From: Rhodospirillales bacterium
GTDB lineage: Bacteria; Pseudomonadota; Alphaproteobacteria; Rhodospirillales; Defluviicoccaceae
Assembly: GCA_026125865.1 (NCBI GenBank)
Contig: JAHCKI010000121.1
Span: 1-7,112, forward strand
Direction: 5' to 3'
DNA length: 7,112 nt
Position numbers and translations under genes: made by a program. Shown piece after piece: positions 1 to 5,434 of this stretch. Numbering within the stretch: position 1 is the stretch's first letter; every line of letters begins with the position of its first letter. The notes under the pieces were generated by a model that had not been told where the DNA came from, made no database searches, and worked only from the letters and a program-made list of their open reading frames with translations.

Positions 1-34
1 TGAATGTTTTCTGGCGATCCTGGTCCCGATACAT
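1..34 (-). CDS. mrdA: Penicillin-binding protein 2 (partial, N-terminal start only)
   Basis: Only the first eleven codons are inside the window, reading MYRDQDRQKTF, and the gene runs off the left edge. PBP2 is the class B transpeptidase that crosslinks peptidoglycan during side-wall elongation and works with MreB, MreC, MreD and RodA. The pattern M-x-RD-x-(D/E)-R-x-K-x-F matches my recollection of the cytoplasmic start of alphaproteobacterial PBP2 proteins. The usual gene order mreB-mreC-mreD-mrdA predicts this gene here. The ATG follows the mreD stop codon after one base (TGA-G-ATG), so initiation is probably coupled to mreD termination; I see no strong separate ribosome binding site. No catalytic region is visible, so the call rests on position plus a short N-terminal match. 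Confidence 0.72.
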   Translation of the reverse strand, partial: MYRDQDRQKTF

Positions 35-35
35 C

Positions 36-557
36 TCAAGTTTGTCTCAAAACAAGGCGTTGCCAACCAAACAGGAGCCTGAATACGAACGCGAAACAGC
101 CCAAAGTCACCAGGTATTGAAACATCAAGGCATTAGGGCTGACAAACTGTTCATTCCAAATACATACTAGAAGCCAAGATCCCCCCAGCCCCCCCGCCGA
201 CACGACCGCGAAACCAAGCCAGATGATACCAAAGGGCTTGTTCACGAAAAATCGACGTTGCGTATCGACAACCGCATGGACGGCGACGAAAACAACGGCA
301 TGCAAGCCGATGGGGGCGCCGATCAGAGCATCATACAGCATACCGACCACAAAAACCGCTGCCGCCGGCATCAAATCAGGGCGATACAAGGACCAATGAA
401 ACACCATGATGATCGGCAGAATTGGAACGACCGGTTGTAGCCCCGGGACATGGGCGGGCACGACGGTCAGCAACGACGCCAGCACCGTGAGCCCGATCGG
501 AGTCATACGCCGGGACGCCGTCTCCATACGCGACCAAAGCGTCGGCTTGACGGTCAT
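36..557 (-). CDS. mreD: Rod shape-determining membrane protein MreD
   Basis: This 173-residue, very hydrophobic protein has the usual MreD length. MreD is a multispanning inner-membrane part of the elongasome that binds MreC and helps control PBP2/RodA activity; it has no known catalytic residues. By eye I see about five or six membrane segments, near residues 20-36, 43-56, 62-79, 84-98, 109-133 and 143-165. They follow a short basic N-terminus (KPTLWSRMETASRR). The segment LMPAAAVFVVGMLYDALIG with a following PIGLHA resembles the family's conserved G-x-x-x-D core. The ATG overlaps the mreC stop as ATGA, and a purine-rich ribosome binding site (GAGGGGAG, 562-569) lies four bases upstream, inside mreC. 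Translational coupling to mreC is therefore likely. Assignment rests on topology, length and operon position, because MreD sequences are poorly conserved. Confidence 0.93.
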   Translation of the reverse strand: MTVKPTLWSRMETASRRMTPIGLTVLASLLTVVPAHVPGLQPVVPILPIIMVFHWSLYRPDLMPAAAVFVVGMLYDALIGAPIGLHAVVFVAVHAVVDTQRRFFVNKPFGIIWLGFAVVSAGGLGGSWLLVCIWNEQFVSPNALMFQYLVTLGCFAFVFRLLFGWQRLVLRQT

Positions 558-1570
558 CGATCTCCCCTCGACGATACGTCCTTGGTCTTGACGGCGGTTG
601 CGCCATCTGTTTTCGACGTGCTCTCCGGCGCCTCATTGTCGGCCTTGACGGTATGTGGACCGAGCATTCCCTTGAGGCCGAAATCGACGACTCTCACATA
701 TTGCAAGCGGCTTCGATCCACGAACGGCCTGACTCGAATAACCCCCTCTTGGATCGAAGAGATGACGCCGACGGGAAGGCCGGGCGGAAAGGCGCCCGCA
801 TCGCCGGATGTGGAGATGCGATCACCCACGGAGACGGTCACGTCAGACCCGATATGGATCAACAGGGGCTCATCGGCATTGTTGCCAGCCAGAAGGGCCC
901 GGGTGCGCGACGGCGAGAATTCGACGGGGATGCGCGAGTTGAGATCGGTTATGAGCAGTACCCGGGCGGTGTGCTGGGCGACGCCGACAATGCGCCCTAC
1001 CAGTCCTTCGCCGGTAATCACCACGTTTCCCTTGGCGACACCATTGGCGGTTCCGGCGTTGAGCAACAGGCTGCGCGCGAACGTTCCGCCGGTATCGGCG
1101 ATAACTCGCCCGGAAACGTATCGAGCCTGCGGACCCGGAACGAAATACAGGAGGCGCCGAAGCGCCATGTTTTCCGATTCAAGACGCAGCGCGACGGCTT
1201 GCCACTTCAGCAAGCGCTGGTTTTCGGTTTGCAGGCGGGCATTTTCATCGCGTACGGCCACCCACTGGCGAATACCTTCGAGACCATTGGCGATGGCATC
1301 GCTTGGCGCCGACAAATGGTTCAGGATCGGCGCTACCGTGTCGACGAACGCGAGCCGCAGGCGTTCCATCAACACGGTATCGACCTTGCCGAGCATCATC
1401 AGGCCGACGGCGGTCAGAATCAGGCCCAGGTAGGCGAAACGCTGCGCCAATGTTTTTACGGCGCTGGCTGTGCGGTGTTCGGATCGGGTTCGTTCGGTCA
1501 ATCCGCGGCCGTTTGCTGATGGTCTCGGTAGGGCCCGATACACGGTTGCGCTGAGGTACGGGCCGTCCAC
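554..1570 (-). CDS. mreC: Rod shape-determining protein MreC
   Basis: MreC is a bitopic inner-membrane protein whose periplasmic part links the MreB filament to PBP2 and activates side-wall synthesis. The 338-residue product has the family layout. A basic cytoplasmic tail (about 1-43) is followed by one membrane segment (about 44-60, YLGLILTAVGLMML). A coiled-coil/heptad region rich in Leu, Glu and Gln follows (about 92-142), then the beta-domain (about 147-297, including GEGLVGRIVGV, TDLNSRIPV and GLPVGVISSI). The end is a polar, Thr/Ser/Lys-rich tail (about 305-338). The start is uncertain. No ATG precedes the membrane segment, the frame is closed by a TGA directly upstream of the GTG at 1570, and neither that GTG nor a second in-frame GTG at 1543 has a convincing ribosome binding site. 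It lies 47 bases after mreB and overlaps mreD by 4 bases. Confidence 0.95.
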   Translation of the reverse strand: MDGPYLSATVYRALPRPSANGRGLTERTRSEHRTASAVKTLAQRFAYLGLILTAVGLMMLGKVDTVLMERLRLAFVDTVAPILNHLSAPSDAIANGLEGIRQWVAVRDENARLQTENQRLLKWQAVALRLESENMALRRLLYFVPGPQARYVSGRVIADTGGTFARSLLLNAGTANGVAKGNVVITGEGLVGRIVGVAQHTARVLLITDLNSRIPVEFSPSRTRALLAGNNADEPLLIHIGSDVTVSVGDRISTSGDAGAFPPGLPVGVISSIQEGVIRVRPFVDRSRLQYVRVVDFGLKGMLGPHTVKADNEAPESTSKTDGATAVKTKDVSSRGDR

Positions 1571-1617
1571 TCAACTGTAAGGCAGGGACGCGCCCAATAC
1601 AAACAAGCCATGTCAAA

Positions 1618-2658
1618 TCAGTACATCGTTATCAGGATGTTCTTCATCCGCTTCATTTCTTCAAGGGCGCGTCCCGTTCCGAGAACCACGCAAGACAACG
1701 GATCATCCGCGATCGAGACCGGCAACCCTGTGGCATGACGCAAGACATAGTCGACATTGGCAAGGAGGGCGCCACCGCCGGTAAGAACGATTCCCTTGTC
1801 GACGATATCCGCGGCCAATTCCGGCGCGGTGTGCTCAAGGGCGACCTTGACCGCGTCGATGATGGCACCGACCGGTTCGGCCAGGCTTTCCGAGATCTGT
1901 CGCTCGCTGATGACCAGTTCCTTCGGTACACCGTTCATGAGATCGCGGCCCTTGATCTCCAGCGTGCGACCGTCGCCGTCCTCCGGTGGACAAGCCGAGC
2001 CGATTTCTTCCTTGATGCGTTCGGCGCTACCTTCGCCGATCAGCAAATTGTGGTTGCGGCGGATATAGGCAATGATCGCCTCGTCCATCTTGTCGCCGCC
2101 GGTACGAACACTGCGCGCGTATACGATGCCGCCCAGGGACAGGACGGCGACCTCGGTGGTGCCGCCGCCGATGTCGACGACCATTGACCCCGTCGGTTCG
2201 GTGACCGGCAAGCCGGCGCCGATAGCGGCTGCCATCGGCTCCTCGATCAACCACACGCGCCGGGCGCCGGCGCTTTCCGCCGATTCCTGGATGGCCCGCC
2301 GCTCGACGGCGGTTGAACCCGAGGGCACGCATACGATGACGAGCGGACTGGCAAAGCTTCGCCGGTTGTGCACCTTGCGAATGAAGTACTTGATCATTTC
2401 CTCGGCGACTTCGAAATCGGCGATGACGCCGTCGCGCAACGGCCGAATCGCCTGGATGTTGCCGGGCGTACGCCCCAGCATCAATTTCGCTTCTTCACCA
2501 ACGGCCAGAACCTGCTTGCGACCCCGGAACTCGGCGATGGCCACCACCGAGGGTTCATTGAGGACGATGCCTTTGCCCTTGACGTAAACTAACGTGTTCG
2601 CGGTTCCCAGGTCGATCGCCATGTCGGCGGACAGGAACCCGAAAAGATGAGAGAACAT
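1618..2658 (-). CDS. mreB: Rod shape-determining protein MreB (bacterial actin)
   Basis: MreB is the actin-like ATPase that forms membrane-bound filaments orienting the elongation machinery. At 346 residues it has the family's normal length. The N-terminus MFSHLFGF forms a short amphipathic membrane-binding stretch. It is followed by phosphate-1 DLGTANT (16-22) and NEPSVVA (34-40). The acidic IEEP with the nucleotide-hydrolysis Glu is near residue 140, phosphate-2 DIGGGTTE is at 162-169, and the adenosine motif LTGGGALL is at 292-299. All expected nucleotide-binding motifs are intact. The ATG has a GAGGG ribosome binding site three bases upstream (2662-2666). It is the first gene of mreBCD-mrdA and lies immediately downstream of the leuA terminator. 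Only about 40 bases separate the U-tract from the start codon, and I could not pick out a convincing sigma-70 promoter there, so the mre promoter may overlap the terminator or lie within the end of leuA. Confidence 0.98.
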   Translation of the reverse strand: MFSHLFGFLSADMAIDLGTANTLVYVKGKGIVLNEPSVVAIAEFRGRKQVLAVGEEAKLMLGRTPGNIQAIRPLRDGVIADFEVAEEMIKYFIRKVHNRRSFASPLVIVCVPSGSTAVERRAIQESAESAGARRVWLIEEPMAAAIGAGLPVTEPTGSMVVDIGGGTTEVAVLSLGGIVYARSVRTGGDKMDEAIIAYIRRNHNLLIGEGSAERIKEEIGSACPPEDGDGRTLEIKGRDLMNGVPKELVISERQISESLAEPVGAIIDAVKVALEHTAPELAADIVDKGIVLTGGGALLANVDYVLRHATGLPVSIADDPLSCVVLGTGRALEEMKRMKNILITMY

Positions 2659-2784
2659 CGACCCTCGCTTGCCTTGATGGATGGATGTTGACGACGAACA
2701 GAAATAACGGCCGACTGGGATGAAATCCGGTCGGCCGCCTCTTCTAGCGCAAAAAACGGCGCCAAGAAACTCCTGGTGTGGAAA
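2659..2784 (-). other. leuA-mreB intergenic region
   Basis: These 126 bases contain the leuA terminator hairpin, the mreB ribosome binding site and a short tandem ATCC repeat (plus-strand gatggatggatg near 2677-2688). A GGCGCC palindrome followed by a run of six T lies just after the leuA stop; it is too short a stem to call a second terminator. No ORF or RNA gene is seen. A promoter for the mre operon is expected in or near this interval, but no pair of hexamers is good enough to call. Confidence 0.6.
2697..2737 (-). terminator. Intrinsic terminator of leuA
   Basis: On the minus strand a GC-rich inverted repeat (arms CGGCCGAC and GTCGGCCG, 2708-2715 and 2730-2737) encloses a further four-base stem (GGAT/ATCC, 2718-2721 and 2725-2728) with a GAA loop. 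This gives roughly a 12-13 bp hairpin with one bulge. It is followed directly by the U-rich tract TTATTTCTGTT (2697-2707). The sequence on the other side is not T-rich, so it terminates leftward transcription only. It lies 47 bases past the leuA stop and separates the leucine gene from mreBCD. Confidence 0.85.
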
Positions 2785-4335
2785 TCATGCCGACATCGCC
2801 GACGGCGCTATTTTTTCCCGTTTCACCAGTAATTTATTGAGCGCGTTTACATATGCCTTGACGGAAGCGACGAGGGTGTCGGTGTCCGCGCCGCGGCCGT
2901 TGACGGTGCGGCCGTGCTCGGCGAGTCGCACCGTCACCTCCGCTTGGGCGTCGGTACCGCCGGTCACAGCGTGCACCTGATAGAGCTGCAGCCGGGCGTC
3001 GGTGGGTATGAGACGCTTTATGCATCCGAACGCGGCGTCAACGGGTCCGTCGCCACTTCCCTCGCACCCCCTCTCCTCGCCGTCGACACTGAGCTGCAGA
3101 GTGGCGTGCGATTTTCGGGTGCCACATTCGATTTCCAGTGACATCAATTTGACACGGTCATTGACGCGCAGAACCTCGTCATCCACGAGTGCGATGATAT
3201 CCTCGTCGAATATTTCCTTTTTGACATCGGCCACATCCTTGAAGCGGCGAAATGCGTCCTTCATGGCATTGTCGCCAAGGTCGTAACCCAGGTCCTTCAC
3301 CTTTTGGCGAAACGCGTGACTTCCGGAGTGCTTGCCGAGAACCAACTTCGACCGGTTCAGCCCCACCGATTCCGGGGTCATGATTTCATAGGTGCCGGCG
3401 TGTTTCAGCATGCCGTCCTGGTGGATGCCCGATTCATGGGCGAAGGCGTTTTCGCCAACGATGGCCTTGTTGGGCTGCACCACGAACCCGGTGACGGCGG
3501 ACACCAGCCGCGAAGCACGGGTAATGAACTCCGACTCAATCCCCGTAGAGTACGGCATCAAGTCGTGACGCGTCTTGATCGCCATCACGATTTCTTCCAT
3601 GGCGGCGTTGCCGGCCCGTTCACCGAGACCGTTGATGGTGCACTCGACCTGACGGGCTCCTGCCTGAACAGCGGCCAGCGAATTGGCCACCGCCAACCCC
3701 AAATCGTTATGACAGTGGACGGACAAAACCGCCTTGTCGATGTTGGGGACGCGGTCCCGCAACATTTGGATCAGCGCGGCGAACTCCTCGGGAATGGCGT
3801 AACCGACAGTGTCCGGAATATTGATGGTACCGGCGCCGGCATCGATGGCCGCTTCGACGCAGCGGCACAGAAAATCGTGCTCGCTCCGCGAGCCATCCTC
3901 GCACGACCATTCCACGTCATCGGTGAAGCGCCGCGCCATCCGCACGCTATCGATCACCGCTTGATAGACAGCGTCCGGCTCCATCTGCAACTTGTGTTTC
4001 ATGTGCAGCGGACTGGTCGAGATGAAAGTATGGATTCGGCCCCGTTCCGCCGGCTTGATGGCCTGTGCAGCGAGTTCGATGTCGCCGGGAGCGGCGCGGC
4101 ATAATCCGCAGACGACCGACCTCTTGACGGTTTTCGCGATTTCCCGAACGGCCTCGAAATCGCCCGGCGAGGCCACAGGAAAACCGGCCTCGATAACATC
4201 GACGCCCATTTCCTCAAGGACTTGGGCGATCCGCAGCTTTTCTTCGAGATTCATCGAGGCGCCCGGCGATTGTTCGCCGTCGCGCATTGTCGTGTCGAAA
4301 ATGACGATCCTGTTCGGATCCGATACGTTGCTCAT
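2785..4335 (-). CDS. leuA: 2-isopropylmalate synthase
   Basis: LeuA condenses acetyl-CoA with 2-oxoisovalerate to give 2-isopropylmalate, the first committed step of leucine synthesis in the cytoplasm. The 516-residue protein matches the short LeuA type 1 family. The catalytic TIM barrel begins with FDTTMRDGEQSPG (13-25), holding the Asp metal ligand and catalytic Arg. It continues with SVHCHND (205-211, the HxH metal ligands), NGLGERAGNAAMEE (235-248) and HESGIHQDG (300-308), then a linker. The C-terminal regulatory dimer domain (about 385-505), where leucine feedback inhibition is sensed in this family, includes GDGPVDAAF (429-437) and NGRGADTDT (479-487). The ATG start has a GAAGGA ribosome binding site nine bases upstream (4345-4350), and the frame is closed by a TAA 36 bases upstream, so the start is well fixed. 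A long leader precedes it and an intrinsic terminator follows, so it appears to be its own transcription unit. Confidence 0.98.
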   Translation of the reverse strand: MSNVSDPNRIVIFDTTMRDGEQSPGASMNLEEKLRIAQVLEEMGVDVIEAGFPVASPGDFEAVREIAKTVKRSVVCGLCRAAPGDIELAAQAIKPAERGRIHTFISTSPLHMKHKLQMEPDAVYQAVIDSVRMARRFTDDVEWSCEDGSRSEHDFLCRCVEAAIDAGAGTINIPDTVGYAIPEEFAALIQMLRDRVPNIDKAVLSVHCHNDLGLAVANSLAAVQAGARQVECTINGLGERAGNAAMEEIVMAIKTRHDLMPYSTGIESEFITRASRLVSAVTGFVVQPNKAIVGENAFAHESGIHQDGMLKHAGTYEIMTPESVGLNRSKLVLGKHSGSHAFRQKVKDLGYDLGDNAMKDAFRRFKDVADVKKEIFDEDIIALVDDEVLRVNDRVKLMSLEIECGTRKSHATLQLSVDGEERGCEGSGDGPVDAAFGCIKRLIPTDARLQLYQVHAVTGGTDAQAEVTVRLAEHGRTVNGRGADTDTLVASVKAYVNALNKLLVKREKIAPSAMSA

Positions 4336-4344
4336 CGTAAAAAG

Positions 4345-4350
4345 TCCTTC
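4345..4350 (-). promoter_or_regulatory. leuA ribosome binding site, complementary to an upstream leader segment
   Basis: GAAGGA lies nine bases before the leuA ATG. It is embedded in the minus-strand sequence TCGAAGGA (4345-4352), the exact reverse complement of TCCTTCGA at 4449-4456, about 100 bases upstream. The site can alternatively pair with a local CCTT (4357-4360), giving a weak hairpin directly before five U residues. Either structure would hide the ribosome binding site. The site itself is clear; its occlusion is inferred. Confidence 0.7.
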
Positions 4351-4388
4351 GAAGCAAAGGCGTTACGAACGTACACTCATACATTGCT

Positions 4389-4440
4389 CCCCTGAACTAC
4401 CGGTTCCCACTCAATGGGGACGACCAGGCAAGCTCAGGGG
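4389..4440 (-). promoter_or_regulatory. Nested hairpin in the leuA leader
   Basis: Perfect seven-base outer arms (plus strand CCCCTGA at 4389-4395 and TCAGGGG at 4434-4440) enclose an inner stem, GTTCCCA (4403-4409) with TGGGGAC (4415-4421), that has one mismatch and a five-base loop. The inner mismatch is T opposite G on the plus strand and A opposite C in the transcript, so the inner stem is weaker in the leuA mRNA. No U-tract follows, so it is not an ordinary intrinsic terminator. The 5' arm in the transcript contains the UGA stop of the leucine-rich leader frame. Confidence 0.5.
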
Positions 4441-4628
4441 CACCTAAGTCGAAGGATTCCGAGGTCGAGCAACCATGCGACCGGATGCAGCACGGGCGTT
4501 GCATCGCGAACGACGCGCGCCTTTTCGGCAATCTCTGGCGAATACATGCTCATGTCTTCGACTGCGTTCGATGCTGCCCCGGACCGTCCGTCAACCACCT
4601 CACCACGACGAAACACTAAAAACCACAT
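4434..4628 (-). CDS. Putative leucine-rich leader ORF upstream of leuA
   Basis: This is a 64-codon open frame with no recognised family. Its end reads AWLLDLGILRLRCP-stop and has five leucine codons within nine codons (4446-4472) plus an isoleucine. That is the composition expected of a leucine-sensing leader peptide upstream of a leucine biosynthetic gene. Its stop codon lies inside the 5' arm of the hairpin at 4389-4440. The start is unclear: the ATG at 4628 lies about 30 bases after a possible -10 element but has no good ribosome binding site, and the internal ATGs at 4553 and 4547 are also weak. The true leader peptide, if any, may be shorter. Third-position GC looks lower than in neighbouring genes, which argues against a conventional protein. 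It could be chance. Confidence 0.3.
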   Translation of the reverse strand: MWFLVFRRGEVVDGRSGAASNAVEDMSMYSPEIAEKARVVRDATPVLHPVAWLLDLGILRLRCP

Positions 4629-4658
4629 AGCGGAATTAGCGAAGTGATCGCGACCTCA

Positions 4659-4689
4659 ACTAAAGCCAGAGATCACGGCCCGTTGTCAA
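4659..4689 (-). promoter_or_regulatory. Candidate sigma-70 promoter for leuA
   Basis: On the minus strand a perfect -35 hexamer TTGACA (4684-4689) is followed after 19 bases by TTTAGT (4659-4664), which matches the -10 consensus at four of six positions. The spacing is longer than the ideal 17, and alphaproteobacterial -10 elements are weakly conserved, so the -35 is the main evidence. A start about 4650 would give a leuA leader of roughly 310-320 bases. The long gap after ilvN supports a separate promoter here, although read-through from ilvN is possible because no terminator is visible between them. Confidence 0.45.
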
Positions 4690-4700
4690 CAACAATGTTG
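4682..4700. promoter_or_regulatory. Overlapping palindromes at the leuA -35 (possible operator)
   Basis: Two short dyads share bases: GTTGT-CA-ACAAC (4682-4693) and CAACA-A-TGTTG (4690-4700), both with perfect five-base arms. The first contains the TTGACA -35 element. A protein bound here would compete with RNA polymerase or contact it. No specific regulator can be named from the sequence. Confidence 0.35.
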
Positions 4701-4813
4701 GCGCCGCACCAGTGCATCGTGTCCACAGCAACCATTGCATGGCTCAAGGGTCGACGCACCGTGCAGTCAGATTGAAGTCGCAATCCGGCGAAAACCGCGA
4801 ATTTCGACAACCG

Positions 4814-5329
4814 CTAGATCGCCGTGGAGCCCCGCGCGATCGCGACGACGCCCGTTCGCGCCACGTCCACCAAGCCCAAAGGCCTCATCAGACTGACGAA
4901 GGCATTCAGTTTCGAGGTCCGGCCAACGATTTCAAACACAAAGGATTCGTTGGTACTGTCGACCACGCGGGCGCGGAAAATGGTGGCGATCCTGAGGGCC
5001 TCCACCCGCTTTTCGCCGGCACCGGCGACCTTGATGAGCGCCAGTTCCCGCTCCACTCCGGGACCTTCGACCGTGAGATCGACGACCTTGTGCACCGGCA
5101 CCAAACGCCCGAGCTGGTTCTTTATCTGCTCGATGATCATGGGTGTTCCGGAAGTCACGATGGTGATGCGGGACACATGGCCGTCCGGATCGGTCTCGGC
5201 TACCGTCAGGCTTTCGATATTGTAGCCGCGCCCGGAAAACAGTCCGATGACGCGGGCCAGGACGCCCGGTTCATTGTCGACAAGGACGGAGATCGTGTGC
5301 CGTTCGTTTTGAGAGGGCTGAGTGATCAC
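4814..5329 (-). CDS. ilvN: Acetolactate synthase small (regulatory) subunit
   Basis: This protein binds the large subunit, raises its activity and confers feedback inhibition by valine or other branched-chain amino acids. At 171 residues it is the normal IlvH/IlvN long form. An ACT domain occupies about residues 12-82 (ISVLVDNEPGVLARVIGLFS, then GYNIESLTV), and the ALS small-subunit C-terminal domain covers about 95-168 (ELALIKV, FRARVVD, FEIVGRTSKLNAF, ARTGVVAIARG). The start codon is GTG, supported by an AGGAG ribosome binding site (5338-5342) eight bases upstream. It follows the large subunit by 105 bases and is almost certainly co-transcribed with it. The symbol could equally be ilvH, depending on the naming scheme. 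No intrinsic terminator is visible after it. Confidence 0.97.
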   Translation of the reverse strand: MITQPSQNERHTISVLVDNEPGVLARVIGLFSGRGYNIESLTVAETDPDGHVSRITIVTSGTPMIIEQIKNQLGRLVPVHKVVDLTVEGPGVERELALIKVAGAGEKRVEALRIATIFRARVVDSTNESFVFEIVGRTSKLNAFVSLMRPLGLVDVARTGVVAIARGSTAI

Positions 5330-5337
5330 GGTGATTG

Positions 5338-5342
5338 CTCCT
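5338..5342 (-). promoter_or_regulatory. Ribosome binding site fixing the GTG start of ilvN
   Basis: AGGAG on the minus strand lies eight bases before the GTG at 5327-5329. The reading frame has no better start nearby, and the spacing is ideal, so it decides the start. It lies ten bases downstream of the hairpin at 5353-5386. Confidence 0.8.
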
Positions 5343-5352
5343 AGGGCCGAAT

Positions 5353-5386
5353 CCGGATCGACGCTCCCGGCGAGCCGTCGATCCGG
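5353..5386 (-). promoter_or_regulatory. Strong intercistronic hairpin between ilvB and ilvN
   Basis: A perfect 11-base inverted repeat, CCGGATCGACG (5353-5363) and CGTCGATCCGG (5376-5386), surrounds a 12-base loop. With a single bulged base the stem extends by GCTC/GAGC (5363-5366 and 5372-5375), leaving a five-base loop. No T-run follows on either strand, so it is not a standard intrinsic terminator. It may be an RNA stability or processing element, a partial attenuator that sets the subunit ratio, or a dispersed palindromic repeat. Confidence 0.7.
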
Positions 5387-5434
5387 GTGGATTGATGTGC
5401 TTGGTGTGTCGCGGTGACGCCCGTCGCCGCCCGG

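Larger units (their letters stand above)
4336..4813 (-). other. 478-base gene-free region between ilvN and leuA (leuA promoter and leader)
   Basis: No recognisable protein gene or tRNA is present. In the direction of transcription it contains: about 110 bases after the ilvN stop, with no U-tract terminator but a small hairpin-like repeat at 4753-4768; overlapping palindromes around a TTGACA hexamer (4682-4700); a GTGATC/GATCAC inverted repeat (4644-4649 and 4671-4676); a 64-codon open frame ending in a leucine-rich stretch (4434-4628); a GATGCA/TGCATC hairpin (4484-4489 and 4500-4505); the nested hairpin at 4389-4440; and the leuA ribosome binding site. ilvC, which often follows ilvN in related genomes, is not here, and I see no remnant of it. 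Confidence 0.7.

Noticed and set aside
450..1519. Long plus-strand open frames of 327 and 288 codons opposite mreC
   Set aside because: They lie antisense to a clearly recognisable MreC, have low-complexity Arg/Ser/Pro- or Asp/Gly-rich translations, and resemble no family. They are shadows of GC-biased codon use on the minus strand.
1611..1616. Perfect TTGACA hexamer on the minus strand right after the mreB stop
   Set aside because: No acceptable -10 element lies 16-19 bases downstream (that position is GC-rich), and the gap to mreC is only 47 bases, so an internal mreC promoter is not supported.
2677..2688. Tandem GATG repeat upstream of mreB
   Set aside because: It is only about three copies of a four-base unit in a non-coding gap, too short to be a meaningful repeat.
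3304..4104. Plus-strand 266-codon open frame opposite leuA
   Set aside because: It is antisense to well-conserved LeuA catalytic motifs, and its composition is that of a reverse-frame shadow.
4214..4384. 56-codon minus-strand frame starting at ATG 4384 with an AGGGGAG motif just upstream, overlapping the start of leuA out of frame
   Set aside because: The Shine-Dalgarno-like motif is only two bases from the ATG and lies inside the nested hairpin arm. Most of the frame overlaps leuA with an Arg-rich shadow-like product. It is probably not translated, although an inhibitory upstream ORF cannot be excluded.
4389..4440. tRNA-like 7-bp closing stem
   Set aside because: The outer arms resemble an acceptor stem in length, but the element is only 52 bases and has no D, anticodon or T-arm pattern and no GTTCRANNC box.
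4753..4768. Small inverted repeat GACGCA/TGC-A-GTC as an ilvN terminator
   Set aside because: The stem is about six pairs with a bulge and a three-base loop, and no U-run follows on the minus strand, so it does not qualify as an intrinsic terminator.
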